Assembly (NCBI RefSeq): GCF_041381155.1
Contig: NC_091147.1
Location: 35,482,909-35,546,908, forward strand
Direction of reading: 5' to 3'
Origin: Argopecten irradians
Lineage: Eukaryota; Mollusca; Bivalvia; Pectinida; Pectinidae
Length of the DNA stretch: 64,000 nucleotides
The notes under the pieces are model-generated. The model was not told where the DNA came from and searched no databases. It was given only the letters and a program-made list of their open reading frames with translations. This document shows, piece after piece, positions 1 through 12,280 of the stretch (its first letter is position 1; the number at the start of each line of letters is the position of its first letter). Both the position numbers and the translations under genes were made by a program.

Positions 1-29
1 ACTACTGTGTGTCATAGCTTCCGTTCAAG
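1..29 (+). CDS. Gene A exon 2, partial: end of signal peptide
   Basis: Encodes LLCVIASVQ followed by a split Gly codon, identical to the end of gene B exon 2 (12227-12280). The donor GTAAGA begins at 30. The exon start and the first exon lie before the window. Confidence 0.8.
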
Positions 30-3000
30 GTAAGAACTATGCTAAAAAAGAATAGTTGAACAAAGCAATTAAGTTATTAGACAATAGGTATTAAAGATAC
101 CATTCATTGTGAAAACAGCGACGTGATATGTATGCATTTATCATATTCGTTTGGTATTTTTGTAAAATTGACCAATAAGATAAATTTTAGAAAAGAAATA
201 AAAGGAAAACCAGAAAAGCGAAAACATAATCTTTCAGTTATCCAATGGAAATGATATCATATATCAATATTTTAATTACTAAATGTTCTTACTCAAAATG
301 TATTTTAAACAATTTCTTGAAAAGGTGCGCCCGACAATCGCGGTACGGAATTTATCATAGGATACATGGAGAACATCGCTGTTTCTATGAACGTCGAACT
401 TTTCGTCACAACGATGAGGACGACGACAGTCAATGTTAAGGTGACCGCTCCGAGGTACAGCGCAGCTGGAATCAATGAAGCCTTCTCCGTCACGGCTGGA
501 ACTGTCAAACAGCTCTTCTTTACCCCATCTATACGTCTTGCTGGGAACGAAATGAGCTCTAAAGCTGTCTGGATCACTGCTGATGATGAGGTGGTTATAT
601 ATGGCGTTAACAAGGAGACTTACTCCTGTGACGCCTTCCTTGGACTACCCACTGACGTCCTTGGTACGGAATATTACGCCATCACATATTACCCACCGTA
701 CTACCAATGTGAGCTGCTGATTGTTGGCGTGAACGACAGTACAACCGTGAATATCAGAGTTGGGGATGCTATTGGCAGTCGGTACATATCATGGGGAGGA
801 AGGAACTACTATAGCGGAAATACACTGACCGTCACGATGAACAGATTTGACACATTCCAGTTAGTTACATACGGCGATCTGTCTGGAACCTACATTGAAT
901 CATCAAAGCCTGTCTCTGTATTCAGCGGAAATCGGAAGACAAATATCGGTTTAGGAGGCAGTTCTGATCACTTGGTTGAACATCTAACGAACGTTGACAC
1001 TTGGGGAAAGCGCTTCGTTACTGTTCCTATACCAAGGAGAACTGTCGGTGATTACTTCAAGTTCATAGCCAGTGAGAGTAGCACAACTGTAACTATCAGC
1101 GGAGGATATTCCAATACATTTACACTTGCAAGTCCAGGAACCGTTGTTCAGAAGTCAATTTCATCCAGTGCTTATTGTCTTGTACAGGCAGACAAGCCGA
1201 TATTGCTTGTTCAATTCTGTCTAAGTCAGCAGTCATCGAATGAACAATCTGATCCCATGATGATGATCATTCCTCCTGTGGAACAGTTCGGAGCCGACTA
1301 CACTTTCACCACACCAAAGTACTCTCTTGGGTCTTATAGCAACTACTTCATGTTCATCGTCAAGGAATCAGAAAAATCAGGACTTCGCGTCGATGGCAAT
1401 GCATTCCCCTCTAATACTGTATACAATACTATCAGTGGTACCGATTATGTAGGGGGTTACATCAGCGTGTCTGAGGGGTCCCACACTGTACGTCACACAT
1501 CTCCTATCTCCATCTTTGGTGGATATCTGTACGGGCAGGCCAACTTCGAGACCTACGGGTTTACCACAGGCATGCGTATGGCCGGCATTAACACGGTAAT
1601 CATTGCTGAATATCTACATTTTTCTATATTGTATCGGATAATTATAAGACTGCATTTAAAAATGCATCTCTTTTATACGATTTCAAGTATATTCAAAACA
1701 ACACTTAAAGTAATGAAAGAAGCATAATACGTCAAGTGTAATAGTATTTCTTTTATTCATAGTATAAATTTGTGTAATATATTTACGACTGAATATCGGT
1801 GTACTTTAAAACTGTTTTGTAGCCAATTCACCAATGATATTTCTTAATTGATTGGTCTAATCTTTTTTTTAAAAGAGCCTAAATGTGTCTTCAAGGGTTA
1901 GTGATTCAAGCATTATCATAACAATCGTCCTACGAAACATAGAATTCACTTGTTTGAGTTTCTTATTTGAGTCTATTGCTGAGTACATGTATATGTAAAA
2001 TAAGATGTATATGTCTTAAGTTGGCAATTTGTTTAAACTGACACTTAAGCTAGCTGCACATAAATGATGGAGTGAAAGATATAAAATTACTATTGTGGAG
2101 ATTAAAGGACAAAATACGGAGATCATTTTTTCTCGGATAATTCAGCCAATAAATGTTTGATATTTTCCAAATATTAGACTCCCATTTTGTGGTCTCAGAA
2201 TCACACATCAGTCGCCGTATGTTCTGCTATTGAAATATGACAAACTCTGAAATTCGAGAACTATAGAACGCTAAGTACGGCATTTAACAGAAAATGTTAA
2301 AAATATCTTGTATTTGCTTCAACAGATTTGCGTACCGACTGCCACTGTGGTTGGTGATGGTATAGACAATGACTGTGATGGGCTGATTGATGAGGAACTG
2401 TGTACTACAGAAAACCAAGGACGAGGTGAGTGCTATTCATTTGACCAGTGGATCACAAAAATGATGATGTCATTGAAATGTGATGACCGCTCTCATCCTA
2501 ACAACCATCAATTTAATAATCGTTCTTATTTCCATTTTCGAGACTCTTGTAACAACAAACAAAAATAATTTTTGTTGTTGTTGTAGACATAAAGATCGTG
2601 ATTTGTATATAGGGATTGAATGTATTTTTCTAATTTTCTTTGCGGCTATGAAAAGCAGAAACTATCTACATATTCCGTGGAGCACGTTAGCGTTAGCGCT
2701 CCTCGGAAGATATGTAGATAGCTTCTGCTATTCATAGCCGCTATGAAAATTAGAAAAATACATTCAATCCAAATATTAATATAACAATTATTCGTTAAAA
2801 CAAAAATTATTGAAATATTATTATATCATATTTAAAATCATGACACCCATTTACGACAAGAAACGAGATTAATCGAACCGCTGGCTGACAAAGTCGTTCC
2901 TCAACGTCGCGTTTTCAAGTTTCCGCCTTCCGGTCGTACTATTTTTGTAAATGACAATTGATAAACAAGAAATATAGTCAAAATAAGTTTCGATTGGCTT

Positions 3001-6000
3001 ATTACAGTAACCTTTAGTTGATTATATATCAAGAAACAACACATTAGACATTACACATTAAAATATTGTGGGGTATTATTTTTATTGATATGAATCTGGC
3101 GTATTGTTTGAAATCAGATGATCGGTGCACGACAATCGTCGTATTCATAGTGTTATCATAGGCAAATATTTGTTTTCGTCAGTTGGTTGATTCATATAGT
3201 GACGAAACACTCAGAATGTAAATATACATCGTTTAAGCTAGATAAATATGTGTTTATACTAATAAATATACACATTAGTATCCGGTTTAAATAACTACTC
3301 GACGGATATAAATAAGAACAGGTTTAAATCTTTAAAATGGGAATGTAAAACGAAATTGATATATTCATAGTCACAAAAGTTATTCACTTACCGTTGATAC
3401 TCAGCACTTACTACCCCATTCTTAATAATTTATTTAAATAGATAAAATGTTAATTTTCATTTCGTCTTATGTTTCTCGCCGTTGTCCTAATTACGGCGAG
3501 TCGGTTGATTATCACTGCGCCAGATGGCAAAACAGCCAAATGAATCTTCACTGTTAACATATTGTACGCAGGAATCTTCCATTTGGTTGGTGTTAAACAT
3601 CCCCTTAGGCCATTGGTATACATTTTCGTATATTATTAATCCTTTTAAGAAACTTTTAATTTTTGTTTCGCAAAGGTAGCGGGCCTTCAATTAGTTAATC
3701 ATATCTGATAATAATCGTAATACTATTGAAATGGATGTTATTTGTAACGATTGCTAGCATAGTCTACACTTACTTATTATACTTATTTGTAAATTAATCA
3801 AGTCATCAAAAATTTTACTAATGGCTGGATAATAAACCAAAATGCTGAAATTTGTAATTTGTACTTCTTGTAGATGACGATGGTGACGGAACTGCAGAAG
3901 AGGACTGTGCAACACCTCCTCCAAGTATGCAAAGCCACATTTTAAAGGCCTTTTTTCGCTATGCGTCTTAACTCATTTACCGTATATATTAAGGGAACAT
4001 GAATTTAAATTGAACAAAGATATACTAGAGATGAAACAAAAGAAGTAAAGTTATATCAACATAAGTCGTAATACGTCATGTTACGGTGAAATAAAGCAAC
4101 ATGTTCAATTATTTCAACTCTTGCTGGATATTGTGAAATTAATATTTGGTTTGAAATTTACAATAGCTCGCACTATAAGCTAACCTTTCAAGGAAAATGA
4201 TAAATGCAGAAAAAAATATTTTAGCTAGAACGAACAATGTTAGTAATAGTATTGGACATATAAGAACATGGACATTTTATGATTAAATTATTTTTTTTTC
4301 AATTATTAATTTTTTTATCACTTCATATTTATCCAACTACATGTATTGTCCTTTAATCAATTTAGTTGATGGCGGTTGGAGTTCATATGGAGCATACGGC
4401 GCATGCTCACTAACATGTCGATCAACAACAGGGGGCGCTACTACTGGAATAAAGACTCAGACCAGATATTGTAACAATCCTGAACCTAAATATGACGGAA
4501 GACAGTGTTCCGGAAGTGCGACAAACACTGCTTCCTGTACTCCATCAACCTATTGTCCAGGTAGGTATTTATCATAACTTAATGGCGATGTTTACACTCA
4601 ACTTTTATTTTTCAACTCTATGGTTCCCATAAACAAATGCATTACGTTCATACTTCTAAAACTAAAAAAATAACTTTCATTGAATTTAAAACGTTTGAAA
4701 CAATCGCTTACCGCATTATAAATAAAATAATCTATATTGAGTGAGAGCGATATCAAAACTATATTGAGATATGTTTATTTTGAAATAGATATATTTTTCG
4801 CATACCTTGTTAATGTTTATAATGTATTTCGATATTTTTATCTCAATTTACAGAAGATACCTATATTTTTTTACATTGTTATCTGTTGTTCATTTATTAA
4901 TTCAAAATATATTTCAATTGCCTCGATATTTTTGTGATATACAAATGTATCGCTTCAATAATGAGATCATATAATTGCCATACTGCATTTTGGGCCAAAT
5001 ATTGATGGTGTACTCTCTCAAGTGTTATTTTAAATGTTATTTTCTATTTCTAGTTCATGGTGGATGGGGTTCCTGGGGCTCCTATGGGTCTTGTTCCGTG
5101 ACCTGTGCCTCTGGCACGAGGACGAGGACTCGGTCCTGCAATAACCCTAGCCCACTATACAACGGTAACGACTGTAGTGGAAGTGACACGTCCACAACCA
5201 GCTGTACATTGAGTCCTTGTCCAAGTACGTATAATGGTGTTTACTGATACTGTTTGATATCAAATATTCGTGGGAACTTTTTCTCGTGGTTAACAGCTTT
5301 TGAATCATATCGTGGCTAGAAATATTCGTGGTTTACAGATGGAACAGCACAAGTAACAAAACATGGATTAATCACATTTCGTTGTTTTTTATTCGTGGTT
5401 CTATAGCAACAAGAAAAATCAACGAAATGTTTTACATAACGAAAATATATACTTGTAAAAAGAAGAAAGATATATAATTTATTTATTTTCTTTTGAAATA
5501 GTAATTTGAAAAGAAAACTCATAAACATGGTTTCAAGCACATTTTCGTTGAATTTTCATTCGTCGCAAACTGTATTTTATTTTTCGTATTTTCTCTGAGC
5601 AGTGTAAGTCATGGACATTTAGTACAAGTAACTTAACGGTAATTTCTTTCAATTAATTATATTTTTTTCTAAATAACGTTATATAGAATCATTATTAATT
5701 CCTATTAAAAAAGGGATATGTTCAAAATTATCAAATGTATTTTCATCATGATATTATAATTATTTTCTAGAATAAAACGTATTCAATGCAACAACTCAAT
5801 TATCATGATTGAAAAAGCTGATTGCCAATGTTTGATAATTCGTTTCTAGTTGACGGCGCATGGTCGAACTGGAACGCGTGGAGCACGTGCACAGTCACGT
5901 GCGGAGGCGGAACTACCACCAGGAGTCGCTCTTGTACTAATCCTAGTCCAGCACATGGCGGTGCCCAGTGTGCAGGCAATGACACAGCTACCATAGAATG

Positions 6001-8187
6001 TAATACTGCCGTGTGTATAAGTAAGTTATTGTTTTTTACGGGATTAATGTTACACAATTGTATGATGCATGTATCACAGAGGAAAACCTTTCCAGGTGAT
6101 CAGTATTTGTGCACTTCAATTTCTAACAGTAATTAGTTGAATATATTTGCACATCGTTAATGTGAACTAATGTACAAACTAATGTTTGTCAAAGTTAATA
6201 CAAACATTTTTTTTTTATTTTGCAAAAAAAAAAAAAAAAAAAAAAAAAGGTGATAGCGATAACGATGTGCATGTGTTGTATGGTTTTGTACATTTTGTAT
6301 ATAGCTATTCAGTAACAATGTGTAATCACTTATTTTACATTAACAGTTGATGGGGAGTGGGCTGCATGGAATGCATGGGGTACATGTACGTTATCTTGTG
6401 GAAATGGAACTCGATCCAGAATCCGAAGCTGTTCTGATCCTCTCCCTCTTAATGGCGGACTCCAATGCCCCGGAGCGTCTAGTGATTTCAGCGAATGTAA
6501 CACACAAGACTGCCCCGTCCGTCAGGCCGGGGTTTACCATCAGGTAAACTAGCAATATGTAAATTTTGAAATATTTTATAATTTTTTTATACAAATAATT
6601 CTCAGCAAATACATGACTAAAACAAATTGATTATTTAAAAATGATCAAATTTTGTTTTCAAATCTTCGCACGAAAGCGTAGTATTAATAGTAATAAACCA
6701 ATTATTTTTATTAAAACAAACTACAGTTAAGTCTGTCTATACAACCAACCCAACAGGCAAAGAAAAGTGGTTTTCATAGCCAAGTGGTCTTTGTACACAT
6801 GCTTACTCAAAAAAAATGTCGTTAAAACATGTTTTAAACGAAATGATTACTTGTCTTTCCGTTCAAGAATAAAACTTTTTGAATAGTTTTATATAGAAAT
6901 TACATGTAAATACATAAAACATACATTTACAACATGTATTTAAGGTCCACGCGTCGAATGCATGGGTTCGTAACGTGCAGTCGATCGCGATCGAGCAACT
7001 TGACCGCTAATTATATATAAATTGCCGTTGTTTGAAGAATTGGTCTCGCTCTTCACCACGTTTCAACGGACCCATGTGTGTTCGCCGACACGTATTTGGC
7101 GAGTCTTCAGTGCATTCGCCATGCATGATGTTGCAGTTTGTTAGGGAAATTCCACTTTTTATGTGCCTACGCATGCGTACTAGATTGTTTTGGCTCTGGG
7201 ACGGAACTACTGATTTCCCCATTTCCGAAGAGGGGTTTTCTATCGTTTTTGAAAAGACATGGAAATGTTGGGCATTTTTTTATTGGCGAATATTTTCATA
7301 AAGATATATGCTCTACTATTCAGCAAAGTTTGGTACTTTATGACGAGATTTTTTTTCACCCCAAAAAATAATGGGGCTTTAACATAAAACTTAGGAAACA
7401 ATAAAATCATAGACGATTATATGTTATAAAACTTTATTTGTTTTCGGACTTATAGAGAATATTCCTTCTTTTCAGCTCTGTCCCACAAATTGGTTTACCT
7501 GTGAGAGTGGCCAGATTACCTGTATACAATTCCCGTTCGTGTGCGATTGTGGAAACGATTGTGACGACGGAAGTGACGAAACAACGGGATACGCTGGATG
7601 TAGCGCTGATCTTCTGGCTTCCTGTGGAAACGGTGCCGAGAGTAAGTAATCGCTGGTGACATATAGCGACATCCAATAATGTATATTTCGTCTTTGCATA
7701 GTACAGCGTTACCTCCCTTGCGGGAAGGTATCGATTGTGACGTCATCGTTTTATGGGAAACATTTACGTCGTTTTCGCTGAAAAGTATGATGTTACGCTC
7801 GCAAACACATAACGTCACAATCGGTACCTACCCATAAGGGTAGATAACTCTGTAATATGCAAATCCGGAATAAAAATAAAAATATGAGGTATTAAGATGA
7901 TAAATAATAATCATTGGATAATTATAGCTAAAAGCCTTTTAATTTATACAAATTGTGGGAGTAGCTTTTCACTTTGAATAAATTCATAATAGGTATTTAG
8001 TATGTATACTGAATAAAAATACTGTTTGAATAAATTCATAATAGGTATTTAGTATGTATACTGAATAAAAATCCTTCTCTATCATTTATACGATTTTTTG
8101 TTTTTCATTTTTACAACAGGTATCCTCCGAATGTCATATGGGTTGGTTTTATTGGGAATATCATTGTTTTGGCTTCTACGACGATGA
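1..8187 (+). CDS. Gene A: IgGFc-binding-like / TSP1 / LDLa modular surface protein (5' end outside window)
   Basis: Spliced gene with exons 1-29 (partial), 325-1595, 2326-2425, 3874-3924, 4366-4560, 5054-5224, 5850-6020, 6347-6543, 7476-7641 and 8120-8187. Every junction has GT-AG borders and the frame stays open through all exons to TGA at 8185-8187. Seen: signal-peptide tail, IgGFc-binding-like domain, Asp-rich DNDCDG and DDDGDG motifs, four TSP1 repeats, one LDLa module and a hydrophobic tail ending in Arg-Arg. If the missing start equals that of gene B, the protein would be 815 residues. The family knowledge is that the first domain is named after human FCGBP, and TSP1 and LDLa modules mediate extracellular binding. 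A cell-surface or secreted adhesion, mucus or immune-recognition role is inference; no ligand can be read from sequence. Gene B downstream is its paralogue with five more TSP1 exons. Confidence 0.85.
325..1595 (+). CDS. Gene A exon 3: IgGFc-binding-protein-like N-terminal domain
   Basis: A single 1271-bp exon encodes about 424 residues. It starts [17 protein letters not shown] and contains typical family segments such as [38 protein letters not shown] and [10 protein letters not shown]. The open frame continues past 1595 into the intron to a stop near 1727, but the donor GTAATC at 1596 and the matching boundary in gene B (13847) show the exon ends at 1595. The acceptor is at 324 (TTGAAAAG), with a weak pyrimidine tract. 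The true start is upstream, not the ATG at 366, because the frame is open before it and joins the signal-peptide exon in phase. Confidence 0.88.
2326..3924 (+). CDS. Gene A exons 4-5: Asp-rich metal-binding motif
   Basis: Exon 4 (2326-2425) encodes ICVPTATVVGDGIDNDCDGL then [13 protein letters not shown]. Exon 5 (3874-3924) encodes [17 protein letters not shown]. The DNDCDG-x-IDEE pattern resembles the short putative metal-binding repeats found in MopE-type proteins and in many extracellular proteins; calcium binding is inference. Both exons are in phase 1 at their 3' ends. The 1.4-kb intron between them holds a foldback (2614-2769) and an M1 element. Confidence 0.8.
2614..2769. repeat. 156-bp foldback in gene A intron 4
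   Basis: The arms start GATTGAATGTATTTTTC and end GAAAAATACATTCAATC. They continue inward through TAGCAGAAGC / ATAGCTTCTGC-type complementarity around a short GC-rich centre. It is a near-perfect hairpin with no coding content, typical of a miniature inverted-repeat element. Confidence 0.85.
3340..3690. repeat. M1-family inverted-repeat element, diverged
   Basis: Shares the internal segment ATCACTGCGCCAGA and a TTTCGCAAAGGTAG-type end with the copies at 23040, 40874 and 48254. The left end is degenerate. It lies in gene A intron 4. Confidence 0.6.
4366..6543 (+). CDS. Gene A exons 6-9: four thrombospondin type 1 repeats
   Basis: Exons 4366-4560, 5054-5224, 5850-6020 and 6347-6543 each encode one TSP1 repeat. 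They carry WxxWxxW-type tryptophans (for example EWAAWNAWGTC), CSxTC motifs matching the TSP1 O-fucosylation pattern, and six spaced cysteines. All start after the first base of a codon. The first three also end so and could be duplicated or skipped without a frame change. The last ends in phase 0 after the tail [12 protein letters not shown]. The first repeat has a longer loop (TGGATTGIK). Repeats 1, 2, 3 and 4 best match gene B repeats 1, 2, 8 and 9. Confidence 0.9.
6224..6248 (+). repeat. Poly(A) run of 25
   Basis: Homopolymer in the intron before the last TSP1 exon of gene A. Its length may be affected by sequencing or assembly. Confidence 0.9.
6950..7290. other. GC-richer intronic island, unidentified
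   Basis: This part of the 0.9-kb intron before the LDLa exon is clearly richer in CG dinucleotides than its AT-rich surroundings. It contains the palindrome CGATCGCGATCG. No splice-compatible reading frame or known repeat was recognised. Confidence 0.35.
7476..7641 (+). CDS. Gene A exon 10: LDL-receptor class A module
   Basis: Encodes [16 protein letters not shown], then a [13 protein letters not shown] calcium-cage motif, then a Cys pair ending SCGNGAE. The acidic DCDDGSDE motif is diagnostic of LDLa domains. There are eight cysteines rather than six, because of the CDC and the trailing Cys. The phase-0 start and phase-1 end fit both neighbours. Confidence 0.88.
7692..7863. repeat. M2-family MITE (TGACGTCA-bearing), intronic copy
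   Basis: Begins TTTGCATAGTACAG and ends CTGTAATATGCAAA. The long inverted arms pass through CCCTTGCGGG-like and TATCGATTGTGACGTCA segments. About 172 bp, in the last intron of gene A. Related copies are at 36006, 38391, 39309, 49810, 58263 and 59943. Confidence 0.85.
7973..8072. repeat. Two tandem copies of a 52-bp unit
   Basis: The unit beginning TTTGAATAAATTCATAATAG occurs at 7973 and again at 8025 with almost no change. It lies just upstream of the last exon of gene A. Confidence 0.85.
8120..8187 (+). CDS. Gene A last exon: hydrophobic C-terminal tail
   Basis: Joined in phase after NGAE it reads SILRMSYGLVLLGISLFWLL then RR and stop. This is a single short hydrophobic segment ending at the stop, so either a transmembrane anchor with a two-residue cytoplasmic end or a GPI-attachment signal. 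The two basic residues at the very end favour a membrane anchor slightly. Confidence 0.75.
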
Positions 8188-11100
8188 TGCTCTTTTAATT
8201 TCTTTGCTGACACTCAGTATCTAAATCATCCTCGCAAAGACTTGGGATATTCCAAATGGACAGTGATTCTAGCTTTCATTCTCTAATTTATAATACTTTT
8301 AATGACTATGGAATGTTTGGCATTGCCTATGAAACACAAACCAAAGAGAATGTTTATTGTTATGCCATTTTAATTGGAAATTATGAACTGTAACACACAA
8401 TTATCTTTGTTTTGATAAAGTATCCTATTACATTTACCTACTAGTGGTATAAATTTCGACGCAACAAAACTACGATATCAAAGTATTTTGTATATGTATA
8501 ATACAGATCTGTTGTACTTAAAATACTCCATTTCTTGTTTTTGTATTTGTATCACAAATAAAGTTATGCTGATGTGTTATTTTGTTTTAAATTATGTACT
8601 TTATTGTTATTTATTCATGTTGCACTGCAAGTATTTGTGACTTTCACGACTTGTCTTTTTTTAAGTCACGTATCATTGCGTAATTAATTAGTTGTTTTTT
8701 ATTCACACTAATACAAATTCGTTAAAAAATCTTAAAAAATGAAAATGCGTTCATAATTAAACAAACACTCCAAGGAACATCGTTAATATCATATATCATG
8801 ACTTAAAATATGATAAACGAGTTAGGATGTAATTACTAAACACAGACAAGGATATCATATTAAAAACATTGTAGATTAAAAACGAAAATTTCCAATTTTT
8901 GCGGTTTCATCATTCATTCATTGCGATGGAAACGAAAAATGCGAAAATCTAATACCCACGAAAATAGTCGGCAATACGGTACATTGTTTCTCGTCAATGG
9001 GTATCATACTATGACAAGTTACGAAATGTATTTCCGCCTTGTTAAGACTATTAGCCATTTTAGGATTTTTTTCGCTTGAAAAAGAAGAAGCAGTTCGATC
9101 CCCAAATTACGCATTGTCTTACAAACACAACCACCAGAATACCGTTTTTTTTTCTTTTTTTTCTTTTCTATTTTTTCTTTTTTTTTGTTTTTTTTTTGTT
9201 ATTTGATTTATTTGTTCATTTTGCATACAAAATCTAACTTAGAACATAACAAAAATATAAATCAAATCATCGTGCTAATGTCTCACTTGAATTCTTTAAG
9301 TCTTTTTAGTCTTGCATTAGTATCTTCCCCTTCGCAAATTATATCAAATTAAGTATTTGTTCGCGCGTTTTATCCATAATAATTACGTCTTTACCATCAC
9401 AACCAACAACAACAACTTAATAATGTAAGGCTACGTTTTTCTTTACCCAATTCCCATTTTTTAACATCTGGAATTCCGCAAAGGACATCAACGATGCAAA
9501 CATCAATACATTGATTTAAAAACAGATCTTATATGAAGATTTATAAACAAAAACAATAACAAAATAAAATGATAAACTTCAGCATATTCCATATGTAATC
9601 GTTTCAGTTTAGTGTTAAGGTGATTTTAAATTTTAAGAAATGAGTCTTAAATGGTTCTCTCTGTGCGGATCAAACTTTCGTGGTGTTAGCAATATACCGC
9701 AAAAGCGCCAAAATATTATCTCCGCGAAAACAACTGGCTGTATGGTAAGCAAACATAATATACATTCAAAAGTAACGTAATGCGGTGAGGATTGTATGAC
9801 TAAATTCCTTGGGTGATGATCATTGACCTAAATATCGTAACATAAAGTTAGTACGGCGTTAACAACAGAGGATAAAGAATACGGCTTGCTTATACGATTA
9901 GACAAACTATAACAGTAAATCGAACGACTTATATTCAAAGCACAAGGAAGTCGATAACGCTCAGGATGGTGTTACCGAGTCTTGGTTAGTTTGTTTTAAT
10001 ATTACAAAGACTATATATTAAACTCATTGTTTATCCAAAACAGTAGCAATAAAACACAATCATCGTTTCGCTTGTTTACTCAATAAAGTTGAATTCTAAA
10101 TTTATATTAACCACGATAACTATCGCTCAGACACCGTTCCTTACGCACAGACCGCACATCGTGCATACATCGTCCGCACATCGTCCGCACACAGCATATC
10201 ATGTAACGTTGTGCGGTCACACAACTGTATGTTTCCTATCGGATAACATAGATATAGGTGTTTAAACAATAAATGAAGAATTACTGCGGTTTTGGAAGAA
10301 ATTTGCTTCGTGCATTACACGAATATTTGAGTTTAAACCTAAAGCTATATCCATTTTGTTTTACGTCAAAATAAACTTCCAATTAAGAAGCAGATTTGTA
10401 GGAAAATACACAAATTATTCATTGAAGACAACAACAGCGATATGGTTGTGTCAATGAAAAGTTGAAAGCAGGGGAAATGCAGTTAGACTTTACAAGAAAA
10501 CCTACGAAGAAGAACAACAACAACAAATGAGTGGAATAATTCGTTGGCAAATTACACCAAGTCGCCGCATGTGACGTTAATCAGAAAACTTGTGATATTG
10601 TATAAATTGATTGGTCAATTAAATATATAGTTGTGCTTTCCATAGTGGAGATCATTTGTTAAAAATAGATTTTTGTCACACGACTGTCCATTATTTTTGG
10701 GGAAATGGACAGTGGTCCCATAATAATGGACAGCGAGCGGAGTTACATAATGAACTCCTAGGTGTCCAGTATTTAACATAATGTTCATATACAACAAAGG
10801 ACAATTTACAAGTTGGGTTTTGATTATTAAAATGGATGTTTGTTATGAACAATAAAAGTAAACACGGAAACAAACTCTTCAGGAAAAAATCACAAAAGAC
10901 AAGCTCAAACATTCGGGTTAAATAACAGTAATGTATCCGTACGAAGTAATTTATTTTTCAAAACCGCATTAAATTTTCATTGAATACACATATATCTTCG
11001 TATAATTATCCGATAAGGAAAATATCTTACAAAATTACAAACTTGATTTTATATATCATTATTAATTATATTCAAAAGTACAGAATGTTTGACCTCTTGA

Positions 11101-11304
11101 TCGATTAAAAATTTCAAAAGTATAATCAATCATGCACTTTTAAATTGTACATCAGTTAAAGAATTAATGAACTGGTTATTGGACTACCCTTTGTATACGA
11201 TAAACTAATGCTTATAAACCTGAAGTACAGGTGAACTTATTTATTTCGGAGGAGTTCCTGGCGTCGTCCACTGCTTCGACCACAGGGCTCTATAGATTCA
11301 CACT
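8188..11304. other. 3' UTR of gene A, intergenic DNA and promoter side of gene B
   Basis: No coding exon recognised. Contains the gene A 3' untranslated region, a T-rich tract near 9145-9210, short repeated blocks of GTCCGCACATC near 10150-10195, and diverged AT-rich repeats. The bases before 11305 would be the gene B 5' untranslated region; I could not place a core promoter. Confidence 0.5.
8557..8562 (+). other. Probable polyadenylation signal of gene A
   Basis: AATAAA about 370 bases after the stop codon. It is the first canonical hexamer downstream and sits in a T-rich context. Confidence 0.5.
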
Positions 11305-12280
11305 ATGGGTATGTTGTATTTCATGATATTATTATTTGTATTACATGTTTTGTTACTGCGTTTAGTGTAAAAGTTCTTATATACTTGAAAACCGATAACG
11401 AGTTAAGATATATGAATGTTAGAACTTGATGGGATTTAAATTTTTAAAATTTCAACTTAAGATATTCTAACTCCAACAAAATGAGTAATAAGGTATTAAT
11501 TGACAAATGTAGTTTTTCACTATCAAAAACAGGAGCAGACAATTTAGTATTTTTCTTCAGTTACAAAAGTTACTTACTTTACACCATTACCACCATTGAA
11601 AAGTTTGAGCTTCTAATTTTACTTCAAGTTAAAATATGAAAAATAATTATTTGCATCCCGAAAAAATTCCATGGCACTATATCCTATATAGAATGATGTA
11701 CTGAATGCGCGTGCACCAAAGAAAAAATAACTTATTTATATTATTTTTTGTGTGTTAATTAGACATGCATAGACACGATCAAACACCAATTATCAATTAT
11801 GATGAATATCATTTATGATCTGTTGGCGGTGGAGCATCTTATCTTGTCATACTAAATCCTATAAGAAAGAAATGTATATTTCTTTCATTATTGATATCAT
11901 CTGTAATTTGAACACGAATCTTGTCAGTTTTTATTATACCTTCATATCTTCAGTGTTGTAAACCAACTTTCGTGTGCGATTAGCTTTCGTGAATTTAATG
12001 ATCGAAGTTAATTTGCGAAAGTTTATCTCCTAGTTTGAACATCTTTATAATTTATATCGATAGGAATTTTTATTCAAATTTTAAACCTTCGAACGATATT
12101 CTTCGCTAAATCACAAAATTTAGTAGCTGCGAAAGAAAGTTCAAACCCAACTAACAATAGATCAGAATGCCGCAGTAATATGTTTTATGACACGCGAGTG
12201 GTAATAATATTTTCGTTTTTATCCAGCGGCCGTAGCTCTTCGGCTGGTGTCACTACTGTGTGTCATAGCTTCCGTTCAAG
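11305..12280 (+). CDS. Gene B exons 1-2: start codon and signal peptide
   Basis: Exon 1 contributes only ATG plus one base (11305-11308) before donor GTATGT. Exon 2 (12227-12280) follows acceptor TTTTTATCCAG and encodes [19 protein letters not shown] four-base first coding exon would be missed by most gene finders. The intron carries an M3 element at about 11500-11840. Confidence 0.78.

Noticed and set aside
305..613. Minus-strand open frames opposite the IgGFc exons (also 12557-12865)
   Set aside because: Shadows of the coding strand. They show the same conservation as the sense exon, with no independent signal.
1596..1727. Continuation of the long open frame beyond the IgGFc exon
   Set aside because: A donor GTAATC at 1596 aligns with the GTAAGT donor in gene B. 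Similarity between the paralogues stops exactly there, and the added residues are low-complexity.
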